Of a stretch of DNA of 8,257 bases, positions 1-6,350 are shown piece by piece (the stretch's first letter is position 1; every line of letters begins with the position of its first letter). This DNA is from Prevotella sp. (GTDB lineage: Bacteria > Bacteroidota > Bacteroidia > Bacteroidales > Bacteroidaceae), in assembly GCA_016291915.1 (NCBI GenBank), contig JAEEZP010000179.1, positions 1 through 8,257 on the forward strand. Reading direction: 5' to 3'. Below the pieces are notes generated by a model that searched no databases, was not told the DNA's origin, and was given only the letters and a program-made list of their open reading frames with translations. The position numbers were made by a program, and so were the translations under genes.

Positions 1-2099
1 TCGCCCCACACCCATGCCTTCGAACCTAAGTAAAGGTCGATATGGTCAATATCGTTGATGTCCAGGTCATCATATGTTAAGTTAGGGATATACATGCCGT
101 TGACATAGAGTTTGACGAGCGATGATCTCTGCATTGGGTTTGGTCCTGTCCAACGTCGACCGAGGAATCGATCTAACATTGAACCATATAGGTCGTCAGC
201 TGTGATGCGTCCACTGCCCGGATCTGTCCAGAGAATGTTGGTGTCAAGCAGCAGCATGTTCACATTGGGATACTGGCCGTTAGCTATTCTTTCGTGATCC
301 CATGAGAGTGTTGTATTCTCATAGTCGGCAACCCTACTTCGGCCTTTCACTACGACTTCATCGAGCAAGTAACTTTCGTTGGCATAGCGGGCGAGCAGTT
401 CATCGTCAATATCCATCCACGGCTGTACACATATCCTCTGGTAGCTACCTCCTAACTGCGGTGTACTGGGCATCAGTTGGCGGTCTGTCTCCACGTAACA
501 CCGCTTTTTCTTCTGTCGAAGTGCATAGATGAAAGCCTCAGCATCTTCAGGAAAGTTCAATCCTCTAAACTCGAAATGACCTGTCGAGTCGGTTTTTGCC
601 GTGTCTATATGGTTCTGTTTGGTGATGGCCAACACTACCTCGGCACCTTCGACGGGCTTGTTGGCAAACACCTGGCGGACACGTCCTGTTATACTCTGTT
701 CACATTCTTTCTCTATGTCAGGAATGGCATAGCGGCCCAGGAGCACTTGTCCGATGTCATAGCGCCGCCAACCGTTGACCATCATCAGTAGGTCGAGCTG
801 TTCGCGCTGATAGGTAGGCAGAAAATAGTCATCCATTGATCCAGAGAGTCCCTGCAGGTCACTGGCTAAAAGCAGCTGACTCCACAGTGATGGCGAATGG
901 CGCCCTTGAGTAACAGCATCATCGGTAACAGTCAGCGAGAGGAAAGCCATCTCCTGATCATGTAGATCGGTCAACTGGAGGTTTAGCGGTATGCTGTCAC
1001 GCGGTCCGTAGCTCAGTTTTTCAGTACTGATGTGGAGGGATGTCTGCTGTGAGACATTGTTGGAGAAGACAAGACGTTCGCTTACCACATGGCACTCGTT
1101 GTCCACCAGCATCAGACTGTTGACACCTGCGGGTAACGATTTCATCGGCAGGTGATAATTCTTGCCTGCCTCAACGGTAAGCATACGGACCAGTCGTCCC
1201 CGACAGAGAACGAGGAGAGTTAAAGGAGGAGCGAGTGTATGAGGGGACGTAAGAATGTTTACCAGCACTTTATCTTGCTTGACGCGACAGTGTAAGCAGG
1301 CCACATCGTTACGGGGTGATGGAAGGGGGAATCGATAGGTTTTCCCAGAGCGGTCGCGGAACATGCCCTCATAATGCTCGCCGACTTCGACCTTCAAGGG
1401 AAAGAGACCGCGACCTTGGTGACTGGTATTGAAACGGCTCACCGTCCTACCTTGGCTGTCTATCACATCACCACTAATGTCAAGGGTGTCGCCTGTGGTT
1501 GTTATAGCCTCAAAGGCCACTGTCGACGTAGCGCCCTCAACCAGATAGCCCCCTTCTGGGAAGAAACGCATAAGGGGGTTGAAAGTCTGCTTCGTCTTAG
1601 CCGATTTCTTCGGTTCGGCAGGCTGTTGGTCACCCACCTGGATAGGCACTAAGCAGTCGTATCCCTTTACCTGGGCGCTGTAAAGCGTATAAGCCCACAG
1701 ATAATAGATGCCCGGACGTAGGTCAACGGGAAGAACAATATAACCAGTATAGAGATTGTTGGATGCGATGAGACGTTTGCGATCCAGTGAACGTTTCCTC
1801 TGTCCTCCCAGCAGTTCGACATACACAAACTGGTTGTCTATCTGTGGAACAAGTGATGCAGCATCTGCCACGTAGGCTTTCACCCTAACGGTGTCACCTG
1901 CCAACAGCACCGTACGGTCGACGTGCAGGGCTACTTTCTCCTGCGGGAACCTGCGCAACTGTTCCTTCAGACGCACGTCCACACTGTCTATCTGTGCACA
2001 CATTGGCAGAGCAGATATCAATAGCAGGACTATCGTACAAGGAAAAGGATCAATTGGCGATTCTGAAATGATCCGTTTTATCATCCGCAACAGTTTCAT
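1..2099 (-). CDS. Exported macroglobulin (MG2)-like / TonB-plug-domain protein, 3' end missing
   Basis: The reading frame is open for 699 codons and runs off the left edge, so the C-terminus is missing. It starts at an ATG 5 nt after a GGAGG ribosome site. Residues 21-35 form a hydrophobic export segment ending in MCA|Q, so the protein is probably periplasmic or outer-membrane associated. Residues 53-140 (PQEKVALHVDRTVLLAGDTV, then VYVELL and GIYYLWAYTLYS) look like the MG2 beta-sandwich of bacterial alpha-2-macroglobulin relatives. MRFFPEGGYLVEG at 177-189 is a recurring signature of this Bacteroidota family. Residues 468-515 (SITGRVRQVFANKPVEGAEV, later DSTGHFEFRGL) resemble a carboxypeptidase-regulatory-like domain. 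LLDEVVVKGR at 578-587 and VNGMYIPN plus DIDHIDLYLG at 666-691 resemble a TonB-box and plug segment. Family members usually end soon after the plug and have no barrel; that cannot be verified here. The function is unknown, and the family assignment is from recalled patterns. It has its own promoter and is probably transcribed separately from the nuclease gene. Confidence 0.85.
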   Translation of the reverse strand, partial: MKLLRMIKRIISESPIDPFPCTIVLLLISALPMCAQIDSVDVRLKEQLRRFPQEKVALHVDRTVLLAGDTVRVKAYVADAASLVPQIDNQFVYVELLGGQRKRSLDRKRLIASNNLYTGYIVLPVDLRPGIYYLWAYTLYSAQVKGYDCLVPIQVGDQQPAEPKKSAKTKQTFNPLMRFFPEGGYLVEGATSTVAFEAITTTGDTLDISGDVIDSQGRTVSRFNTSHQGRGLFPLKVEVGEHYEGMFRDRSGKTYRFPLPSPRNDVACLHCRVKQDKVLVNILTSPHTLAPPLTLLVLCRGRLVRMLTVEAGKNYHLPMKSLPAGVNSLMLVDNECHVVSERLVFSNNVSQQTSLHISTEKLSYGPRDSIPLNLQLTDLHDQEMAFLSLTVTDDAVTQGRHSPSLWSQLLLASDLQGLSGSMDDYFLPTYQREQLDLLMMVNGWRRYDIGQVLLGRYAIPDIEKECEQSITGRVRQVFANKPVEGAEVVLAITKQNHIDTAKTDSTGHFEFRGLNFPEDAEAFIYALRQKKKRCYVETDRQLMPSTPQLGGSYQRICVQPWMDIDDELLARYANESYLLDEVVVKGRSRVADYENTTLSWDHERIANGQYPNVNMLLLDTNILWTDPGSGRITADDLYGSMLDRFLGRRWTGPNPMQRSSLVKLYVNGMYIPNLTYDDLDINDIDHIDLYLGSKAWVWG

Positions 2100-2102
2100 G
2101 AT

Positions 2103-2112
2103 CTCCTCCTTT
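2103..2112 (-). promoter_or_regulatory. Shine-Dalgarno-like site for the MG2/plug gene
   Basis: The minus strand reads AAAGGAGGAG, with GGAGG ending 5 nt before the ATG at 2099. This supports that start over the in-frame ATG at codon 6. Strong sites of this type are uncommon in Bacteroidota, where many genes start behind A-rich leaders, as the other genes in this window do. Confidence 0.6.
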
Positions 2113-2177
2113 GTTTGTTGATATAATGTTGTTGGCTTGACTTTTAGATTTTACTTAGTAATTGCACATGCCACTGG

Positions 2178-2208
2178 CAAATATAGAGAATATTTCACAT
2201 TTCTCAAA
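2178..2208 (-). promoter_or_regulatory. Bacteroidota-type promoter for the MG2/plug gene
   Basis: On the minus strand TTTG (2208-2205) is followed after 19 nt by TATATTTG (2185-2178). This matches the Bacteroidota housekeeping sigma pattern of a -33 TTTG and a -7 TAnnTTTG. It predicts a transcription start near 2171 and a leader of about 70 nt before the ATG at 2099. The rest of the 2100-2313 gap is AT-rich, and I see no small gene in it. Confidence 0.7.
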
Positions 2209-2305
2209 GAGAACCACGATTATTTTTTCATATATTTGCTTGAATAAGATAATTTCAGTGAATATCGCCCAAGCGGATCATTTGAGAACTGTCCCACAAG
2301 AAATT

Positions 2306-2327
2306 GGGGAATCCTATTGGATTCCCC
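2306..2327 (-). terminator. Hairpin terminator overlapping the nuclease stop codon
   Basis: A perfect 9-bp inverted repeat (GGGGAATCC / GGATTCCCC) with a 4-nt loop spans 2306-2327; one more T-A pair can form outside it. In the minus-strand transcript it is followed by AAUUUCUUGU, which is only moderately U-rich. The nuclease TAG stop (2316-2314) lies in the loop and the adjoining stem. It sits between the nuclease gene and the next promoter, as expected for an intrinsic terminator, but the weak U-tract leaves room for another 3'-end role. Confidence 0.6.
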
Positions 2328-3216
2328 ATATATTCAAGGCGAATGAGCTTTCTACCCTTTTCTCCTCATTGTCAGGCAGGTTACAGAAGAAGTCGATGCC
2401 CGTCTTCTGCTCCAGCTCATCGATCGACATGGCATAGTCGGAAAGAGGGTTACTGCCATGGTCGTTGTTGTCGTGCTTGATATAGAAACCGATGGCGGCA
2501 TAGCCGGCTTTGTTTTTCGACATCACTGCCACGAAGAAATACTTCGGTACGATCAGTTCATTCTTCACACGCATCAGGATATTCTCCTCACTGTCGATGG
2601 TGCCACCCTTGCAGACATACAACGTGTCGGTATTCGAGCGGCGTGTCCAGGTACGCACCATATCCTCCAGTCTCAACCACGGACTGTCGTAGTTTTTTCC
2701 GGAATTGAACCCTCCGTATTGCGGATGGATATTACTGTAGTAAAACGTCTGCTTGTTGGCAGATTGTGAATACTGCCTGTCGGCAGAGGGAATGATATGT
2801 CCTCTCTGGAATCCCGAACCGGAATAATAGTAATTAGAGTTGTCTAAACGATAAGAGGATGGAATGTCGGGATCTTCGATAAACTCCGGATAACGCCCCG
2901 CATTGCCGACATATCCTTTATTCATCTGATAACAGCTCCACCGCTGTGCCTTCTTGTCTTTGTCCCATTCGATGGAGTAGTTCACACCGTCGGGATCGGG
3001 AGCGTTGTTCACCTTGTGGATCACTACAAAACTGTTGCCGCCTTTTACCTTCGGAAATTCCAATCTACTGATTTCCGGCTGAGAGGCAGATACATTACGA
3101 TTGCTGTTGGCTTGGGCTGATGAAGAGCCGCCACCACCATTGTCATCATCGTCACCACCGCAGGCTGTGAGCGTCAGTGAGATGCAAAGCAGTGAAAGAT
3201 AAATCGGATACTTCAT
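2314..3216 (-). CDS. Surface lipoprotein nuclease, NUC1 (DNA/RNA non-specific endonuclease) family
   Basis: This is a predicted 300-residue secreted endonuclease of the beta-beta-alpha-metal fold, which cuts DNA and RNA using a metal ion and a catalytic histidine. The start at 3216 is chosen because it gives a clean lipoprotein signal (MKYPIYLSLL..LTLTAC, Cys19); the longer frame back to 3258 would put 14 non-signal residues first. GGDDDD follows Cys19 and resembles the Bacteroidota export signal that sends lipoproteins to the cell surface. A Gly/Ser/Asn linker runs to about residue 45. The catalytic core is GFQRGHIIPSADR at 135-147, with His140 as general base. FYYSNIHPQYGGFN at 158-171 supplies metal-binding Asn171, and WLRLE at 180-184 aligns with the W-x3-E of Serratia nuclease after an insertion of about 5 residues. 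The family's usual DRGH is QRGH here. The gene lies 91 nt after rpmE2 with no clear promoter of its own, so it is probably co-transcribed. Confidence 0.92.
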   Translation of the reverse strand: MKYPIYLSLLCISLTLTACGGDDDDNGGGGSSSAQANSNRNVSASQPEISRLEFPKVKGGNSFVVIHKVNNAPDPDGVNYSIEWDKDKKAQRWSCYQMNKGYVGNAGRYPEFIEDPDIPSSYRLDNSNYYYSGSGFQRGHIIPSADRQYSQSANKQTFYYSNIHPQYGGFNSGKNYDSPWLRLEDMVRTWTRRSNTDTLYVCKGGTIDSEENILMRVKNELIVPKYFFVAVMSKNKAGYAAIGFYIKHDNNDHGSNPLSDYAMSIDELEQKTGIDFFCNLPDNEEKRVESSFALNIWGIQ

Positions 3217-3272
3217 AGGGTTTAACATTAAAAAAGGTGCATCAGCGGGCATATGCAACTACTCGCGGACAC

Positions 3273-3301
3273 ACCTTATGAATATGTATTATATATAAGG
3301 T
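3273..3301 (-). repeat. Weak AT-rich inverted repeat between rpmE2 and the nuclease gene
   Basis: ACCTTAT (3273-3279) and ATAAGGT (3295-3301) form a perfect 7-bp inverted repeat with a 15-nt AT-rich loop, just after the rpmE2 stop. It has no U-tract on the minus-strand transcript, so it may at most be a weak attenuating or processing hairpin between the two genes. Confidence 0.3.
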
Positions 3302-3307
3302 ATATAA

Positions 3308-3565
3308 TTATTTCTTAGCAGTACTCTTAGCGTAACGGCTCATGAAGCGGTCAACACGACCTGCGGTGTCCACAAGCGTACTCTTACCGGTATAGAACGG
3401 GTGAGAGGTGTTAGAGATTTCTACTTTTACCACTGGGTAAGTTTCGCCTTCAAATTCTACTGTCTCATTCGTCTTGCATGTAGAACGTGTAAGGAACATA
3501 TCGCCGTTGGACATATCACGGAATACGACGGGGCGATAGTTTTCTGGATGAATACCTTTTTTCAT
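3308..3565 (-). CDS. rpmE2: 50S ribosomal protein L31 type B (zinc-independent)
   Basis: This 85-residue protein is a full-length type B L31, a small protein of the large ribosomal subunit near the bridge to the small subunit. The family signature is clear: MKKGIHPENYRPVVFRD at the start, SNTSHPFYTGKSTLVDTAGR at 51-70, and a basic tail ending VDRFMSRYAKSTAKK. There is a single cysteine (Cys30) and no CxxC pair, so this is the C-minus form that does not bind zinc. In many bacteria that form replaces the zinc-binding L31 under zinc limitation; in Bacteroidota it may simply be the housekeeping copy. The start is 29 nt below the predicted transcription start. It has its own promoter, lies after the OB-fold lipoprotein gene and is followed by the nuclease gene. 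It probably has no functional link to either side beyond shared transcription. Confidence 0.97.
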   Translation of the reverse strand: MKKGIHPENYRPVVFRDMSNGDMFLTRSTCKTNETVEFEGETYPVVKVEISNTSHPFYTGKSTLVDTAGRVDRFMSRYAKSTAKK

Positions 3566-3586
3566 TTCTTTATTTTCTAATTAATT

Positions 3587-3636
3587 AATATTTCGGGCTG
3601 CAAAGGTAAGAATAATTTTGCAGCCCGCCAAATATT
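3587..3636. repeat. 50-bp imperfect inverted repeat over the rpmE2 promoter
   Basis: The inner arms CGGGCTGCAAA (3594-3604) and TTTGCAGCCCG (3617-3627) match over 11 of 11 bp around a 12-nt centre. Outside them AATATTT (3587-3593) pairs with AAATATT (3630-3636) if the two bases 3628-3629 bulge out. In RNA read through from the upstream operon this would fold into a long bulged hairpin followed by an A/U-rich run, which could end or process that transcript. In DNA the same dyad covers the promoter from the -33 element to just past the start, so it could also be an operator. The sequence alone does not separate these roles. Confidence 0.75.
3601..3632 (-). promoter_or_regulatory. Bacteroidota-type promoter for rpmE2
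   Basis: On the minus strand TTTG (3632-3629) and TACCTTTG (3608-3601) are separated by 20 nt, fitting the Bacteroidota -33/-7 pattern TTTG-N19-21-TAnnTTTG. Transcription would begin near 3594, giving a leader of about 29 nt to the rpmE2 ATG at 3565. The elements lie inside the inverted repeat at 3587-3636. No good match to the pattern was seen ahead of the nuclease gene, so this promoter probably serves both. Confidence 0.7.
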
Positions 3637-3652
3637 TTCTTAATTATTTTAT

Positions 3653-5455
3653 TTATTGAGCATAAGTTATCTCCATCTTCTGGATGCGCATCTGTGTTCC
3701 GCCGGAGACCTTACCCCATGTATTTGTGATCTTCATGGATTTGTCACTGCTCGTCGCGGAAGAGTCGGCATTGCCGACATAATCAGTGCCGCTATAACTA
3801 TGACATGTCAGAACAACCTTGGCGATACCTTTGCTCGCTCCCTGGATAGTCACGGAGTTTCTCGCATACAGACGCACAGCCCCTCCGGAAGTATAGAACG
3901 TGGGAGATGTCTCACTGTCTTCCGCGGAAAAGGTGATGGTCGTACCATCGGAGAGTGTCAATGACTTGACCTCCTGCTTGTCGGTAAATCCTTGCTCGTT
4001 CAAATCAACAGTAATCTTATTGCTTGAGGCTGTAAGACCGGTATCCGTAAAGGTTAATGTGCCACCATTGGTCTCTTTGGTGACAGAGCTGGTGGTGCTT
4101 CCGCCACCGCCACCACTACTGCTACCACTGCTGCTGGTCTTACCATTCAAGGAATACAGGTAGGCTTCTTTCTGTGCCGACTCGGGCGTCTTGCCATTGT
4201 AATTGGTCACCTTTCCACAGATGATGACCTCATCACCCACTTTCAGGATGTCACCGGAAGTGTAATCTTTGTTGTCGAAATACAAGGCACGATAGACATA
4301 GAACTGATCTTTTTCCGTACCGTCATCAGAGATATAGAAAGTGGCATTGCCATATCCGGCATCATAGTTCTGGGTCACGCCGTTCTTGTCAACAGCGATA
4401 GACACCACCTTGCCTTTGAAATACAGGTCACCGCTCTTTTCATTGGAGCCAAGGGCTTTGGCAACGTTAGTGATAGCCACGCAATTGTAAGGATCTGCCA
4501 AAGTGCCGGATCCTGTAGCGGTACCCGTTGACTCACCGCCGCCGCCCTCACTGCCGCCGCCGTCGGTCTTGCCGTTCAGCGAGTACAGGTAGGCTTCTTT
4601 CTGAGCGGTCTCAGGGGTATTGCCGTTGTAGTTGGTCACCTTTCCGCAGAGTACTACCTCATCGCCTACTTTCAGGATGTCACCGGAAGAATAATCTTTG
4701 TTGTTGAAATACAAGGCACGATAGACATAGAACTGACCGTTCTCCGTACCATCGTCAGAGATATAGAAGGTGGCATTGCCGTATCCTGAGTCATAATTCT
4801 GAACCACTCCGTTCTTGTCGGTAGCAATGGAAACCACCTTACCCTTGAAATACAATACATCACTCTTGGCGTTGGAGGCAAGGGCAGAGGCAACACCGAT
4901 GATGGCGGCGACGTTGTACGGATCCGCCTGGGTGCCAGAACCGGTAGGTGTGCCTACGGCACCGCTGCCGCCTGTCTCACCGTTCAGCGAGTAGATGTAA
5001 CATCCCTGGGTGAACTCGTAGGTGCCGTTGTAGTTGACAATAACACCGCAGATAATCACTTCATCACCATCCTTGATCTCATCCTCCGACTTGAAAGGTT
5101 TGTTTCCCAAACTCTTAGAGCGATAGACGGTGAGCTGATTCTTGGAGGTACCGTCATCGGAGATATAGAAAGTGGCGTTACCGAAAGAACCGGTGTCAAT
5201 CTCCTTGACGGATACGATCTTACCTTTCACGTAAACATTCGTGCTGGGTGCCTCGCCGGATTCTATAAGGGCGTTGGCAGCTGCCACATTATACGGGTCG
5301 TCGATAGTACCCAATCCTGCCGGCTCAACGGCAGATCCCTCCTCATCGATCGCTGCCTGGTTAGGGTCATCGTAGGGCATCGGTACATCCGCACAACTTG
5401 TGAATGTCATGGCAACCATGAACATCATGAACACGGAATAAATAATCTTTTTCAT
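3653..5455 (-). CDS. Lipoprotein with three OB-fold-like repeats and a C-terminal beta domain
   Basis: This 600-residue protein has a lipoprotein signal (MKKIIYSVFMMFMVAMTFTSC, Cys21), so it is an outer-membrane lipoprotein, possibly surface-exposed. Three repeats follow: residues 48-161, 171-297 and 314-440. Each runs GT..DPYNV, a strand with VYVKGKIVSV or LYFKGKVVSI, then GNATFYISDDGT, then GDEV(I/V)(I/L)CG and Y(I/L)YSLNG. This pattern of short beta strands resembles OB-fold domains found beside secreted Bacteroidota nucleases. Repeats 2 and 3 are the same length and differ at 21 of 127 positions by my count; repeat 1 is more distant. Gly/Ser linkers separate the domains. Residues 456-600 are a different, beta-rich domain (FYTSGGAVRLYARNSVTI, later MRIQKMEITYAQ), perhaps a carbohydrate- or ligand-binding sandwich. 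The gene starts 28 nt after the DUF5689 gene, so they are probably co-transcribed. The ligand is unknown. The repeats are not notably basic, which weakens a simple DNA-binding reading. Confidence 0.88.
   Translation of the reverse strand: MKKIIYSVFMMFMVAMTFTSCADVPMPYDDPNQAAIDEEGSAVEPAGLGTIDDPYNVAAANALIESGEAPSTNVYVKGKIVSVKEIDTGSFGNATFYISDDGTSKNQLTVYRSKSLGNKPFKSEDEIKDGDEVIICGVIVNYNGTYEFTQGCYIYSLNGETGGSGAVGTPTGSGTQADPYNVAAIIGVASALASNAKSDVLYFKGKVVSIATDKNGVVQNYDSGYGNATFYISDDGTENGQFYVYRALYFNNKDYSSGDILKVGDEVVLCGKVTNYNGNTPETAQKEAYLYSLNGKTDGGGSEGGGGESTGTATGSGTLADPYNCVAITNVAKALGSNEKSGDLYFKGKVVSIAVDKNGVTQNYDAGYGNATFYISDDGTEKDQFYVYRALYFDNKDYTSGDILKVGDEVIICGKVTNYNGKTPESAQKEAYLYSLNGKTSSSGSSSGGGGGSTTSSVTKETNGGTLTFTDTGLTASSNKITVDLNEQGFTDKQEVKSLTLSDGTTITFSAEDSETSPTFYTSGGAVRLYARNSVTIQGASKGIAKVVLTCHSYSGTDYVGNADSSATSSDKSMKITNTWGKVSGGTQMRIQKMEITYAQ
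4136..4516 (-). repeat. Intragenic repeat, copy 3 of the OB-fold-like module
   Basis: This stretch encodes residues 314-440 of the triple-repeat lipoprotein. It aligns without gaps to 4565-4945 over 127 codons, with long shared runs such as GNATFYISDDGTE, GDILKVGDEV and AQKEAYLYSLNGKT. It is also visibly similar at the DNA level. Confidence 0.9.
4565..4945 (-). repeat. Intragenic repeat, copy 2 of the OB-fold-like module
   Basis: This stretch encodes residues 171-297 of the same lipoprotein and is the gap-free partner of 4136-4516. About 83% of residues are identical by hand count. The two copies are separated by a Gly/Ser/Glu-rich linker of 16 residues, which points to a fairly recent in-frame duplication. 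Confidence 0.9.
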
Positions 5456-5483
5456 GTTATCTTATTTTTATACTTTTCTACTA

Positions 5484-6347
5484 TTAATATGTTGTCTCAA
5501 TATCATCAGCAGTGCGGATGAGAACCTGCCACGTACTGCGGTAGCGGGTGAAGATACCCGTGATGTTCACCGGACCGGTAGGCAACGGGTCGGCAGCGAA
5601 GTTGGCATACGTACTGGTGCGTACCACCATATAACTGTCGTTCAGCCCCACCAATCCTCTGTTCACGCTGTTGGCAGCGTCTTTATCCTTGTCAGGAGCA
5701 AAGGTCGTCTTGCCGTCACCTTTCTTGAACGTCACATTCTTGATGGTCATCAGCTTACCGCAGTTCTCCTGGATGTAGTTGGCATCGCGGTATTTGCTCT
5801 TGTCAAACTCTACCGGTGCGATTACCTCCGAGCCACCTTCCTTGAGGATCTTGAAATGATCGTTCCACAGGATACGGCTCATACGACTCACGTAGCTGGC
5901 TCCGTTCTTATTAGAATAAGGTGTGCCGAGTTCAGGCTGCTGGCCGTAGCCGCCGATATATAATCCTTTCAGGTCGATGAGGATCTGCGTACCTATCGGC
6001 ATATAACTGAACAGTCCGCCTTGGGCGATACATACCAGCAGGGCACCGGTACCGTCGTCGATAACCACCTCGTTATAGATATTTCCACCGATATCGTTGC
6101 CGGTGACATATCCCTTGATCTGCACCTCATCGGTAATCTCCTTGTAAGAGTTGGTGGAATTATATACCACAGCGGCATAATCACTCTTCAACTGAGCGAT
6201 CGAGATCACATTCGTCTCCTTCAACTCTCTGTTGCCATAAGGACTGCTGACAGGGTAGGGATTCTCCCAGTCGGAGTCCATACAACCGGTAAACAGACAA
6301 CAGGTCAACGCTAACAGAATATATTTTATATCTTTCATACTGTCCAT
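5484..6347 (-). CDS. DUF5689-type lipoprotein with OB-fold-like domains
   Basis: This protein has up to 287 residues. MKDIKYILLALTCCLFTGC is a lipoprotein signal with lipidated Cys22, and MDSDWE just after it is acidic, suggesting surface display. The ATG at 6338 (codon 4) is an equally good start and gives a more typical signal; the first ATG is kept because it lies 3 nt after the receptor stop. Residues 47-135 (VISIAQLKSDY, VQIKGYVTGNDIGGNIYNEV, VIDDGTGALLVCI, LIDLKGLYIGGYG) match what I recall of DUF5689, an OB-fold-like domain of Bacteroidota. A second similar unit appears at 195-284 (GKLMTIKNVTF, NITGIFTRYRSTWQVLIRTADDIE). Such proteins commonly sit directly after a TonB-dependent receptor and are presumed to work as its lipoprotein partner. 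The substrate is unknown. The next gene also carries OB-like repeats, so the two probably act together. Confidence 0.88.
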   Translation of the reverse strand: MDSMKDIKYILLALTCCLFTGCMDSDWENPYPVSSPYGNRELKETNVISIAQLKSDYAAVVYNSTNSYKEITDEVQIKGYVTGNDIGGNIYNEVVIDDGTGALLVCIAQGGLFSYMPIGTQILIDLKGLYIGGYGQQPELGTPYSNKNGASYVSRMSRILWNDHFKILKEGGSEVIAPVEFDKSKYRDANYIQENCGKLMTIKNVTFKKGDGKTTFAPDKDKDAANSVNRGLVGLNDSYMVVRTSTYANFAADPLPTGPVNITGIFTRYRSTWQVLIRTADDIETTY

Positions 6348-6350
6348 GTT

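Noticed and set aside
112..1652. Several short plus-strand open frames in the left part of the window
   Set aside because: They overlap one uninterrupted minus-strand coding frame of 699 codons with clear domain patterns, and none resembles a known protein.
1..2099. Possible pseudogene or frameshift in the left gene
   Set aside because: Translating from the ATG at 2099 to position 3 stays in one frame with no internal stop, and family-like motifs appear in the expected order throughout.
2100..2313. Small RNA or small protein in the gap between the nuclease and the MG2/plug gene
   Set aside because: Apart from the hairpin, promoter and ribosome site, I see only AT-rich sequence. The plus-strand frame starting at 2162 runs antisense into the nuclease gene and looks like noise.
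3217..3258. Upstream ATG codons extending the nuclease by 14 residues
   Set aside because: The extension would precede an otherwise complete lipoprotein signal peptide and has no supporting ribosome site.
4136..4945. Repeats as a CRISPR array or mobile element
   Set aside because: The units are 381 bp, in frame and coding, with conserved protein motifs. There are no short repeats with unique spacers and no transposase.
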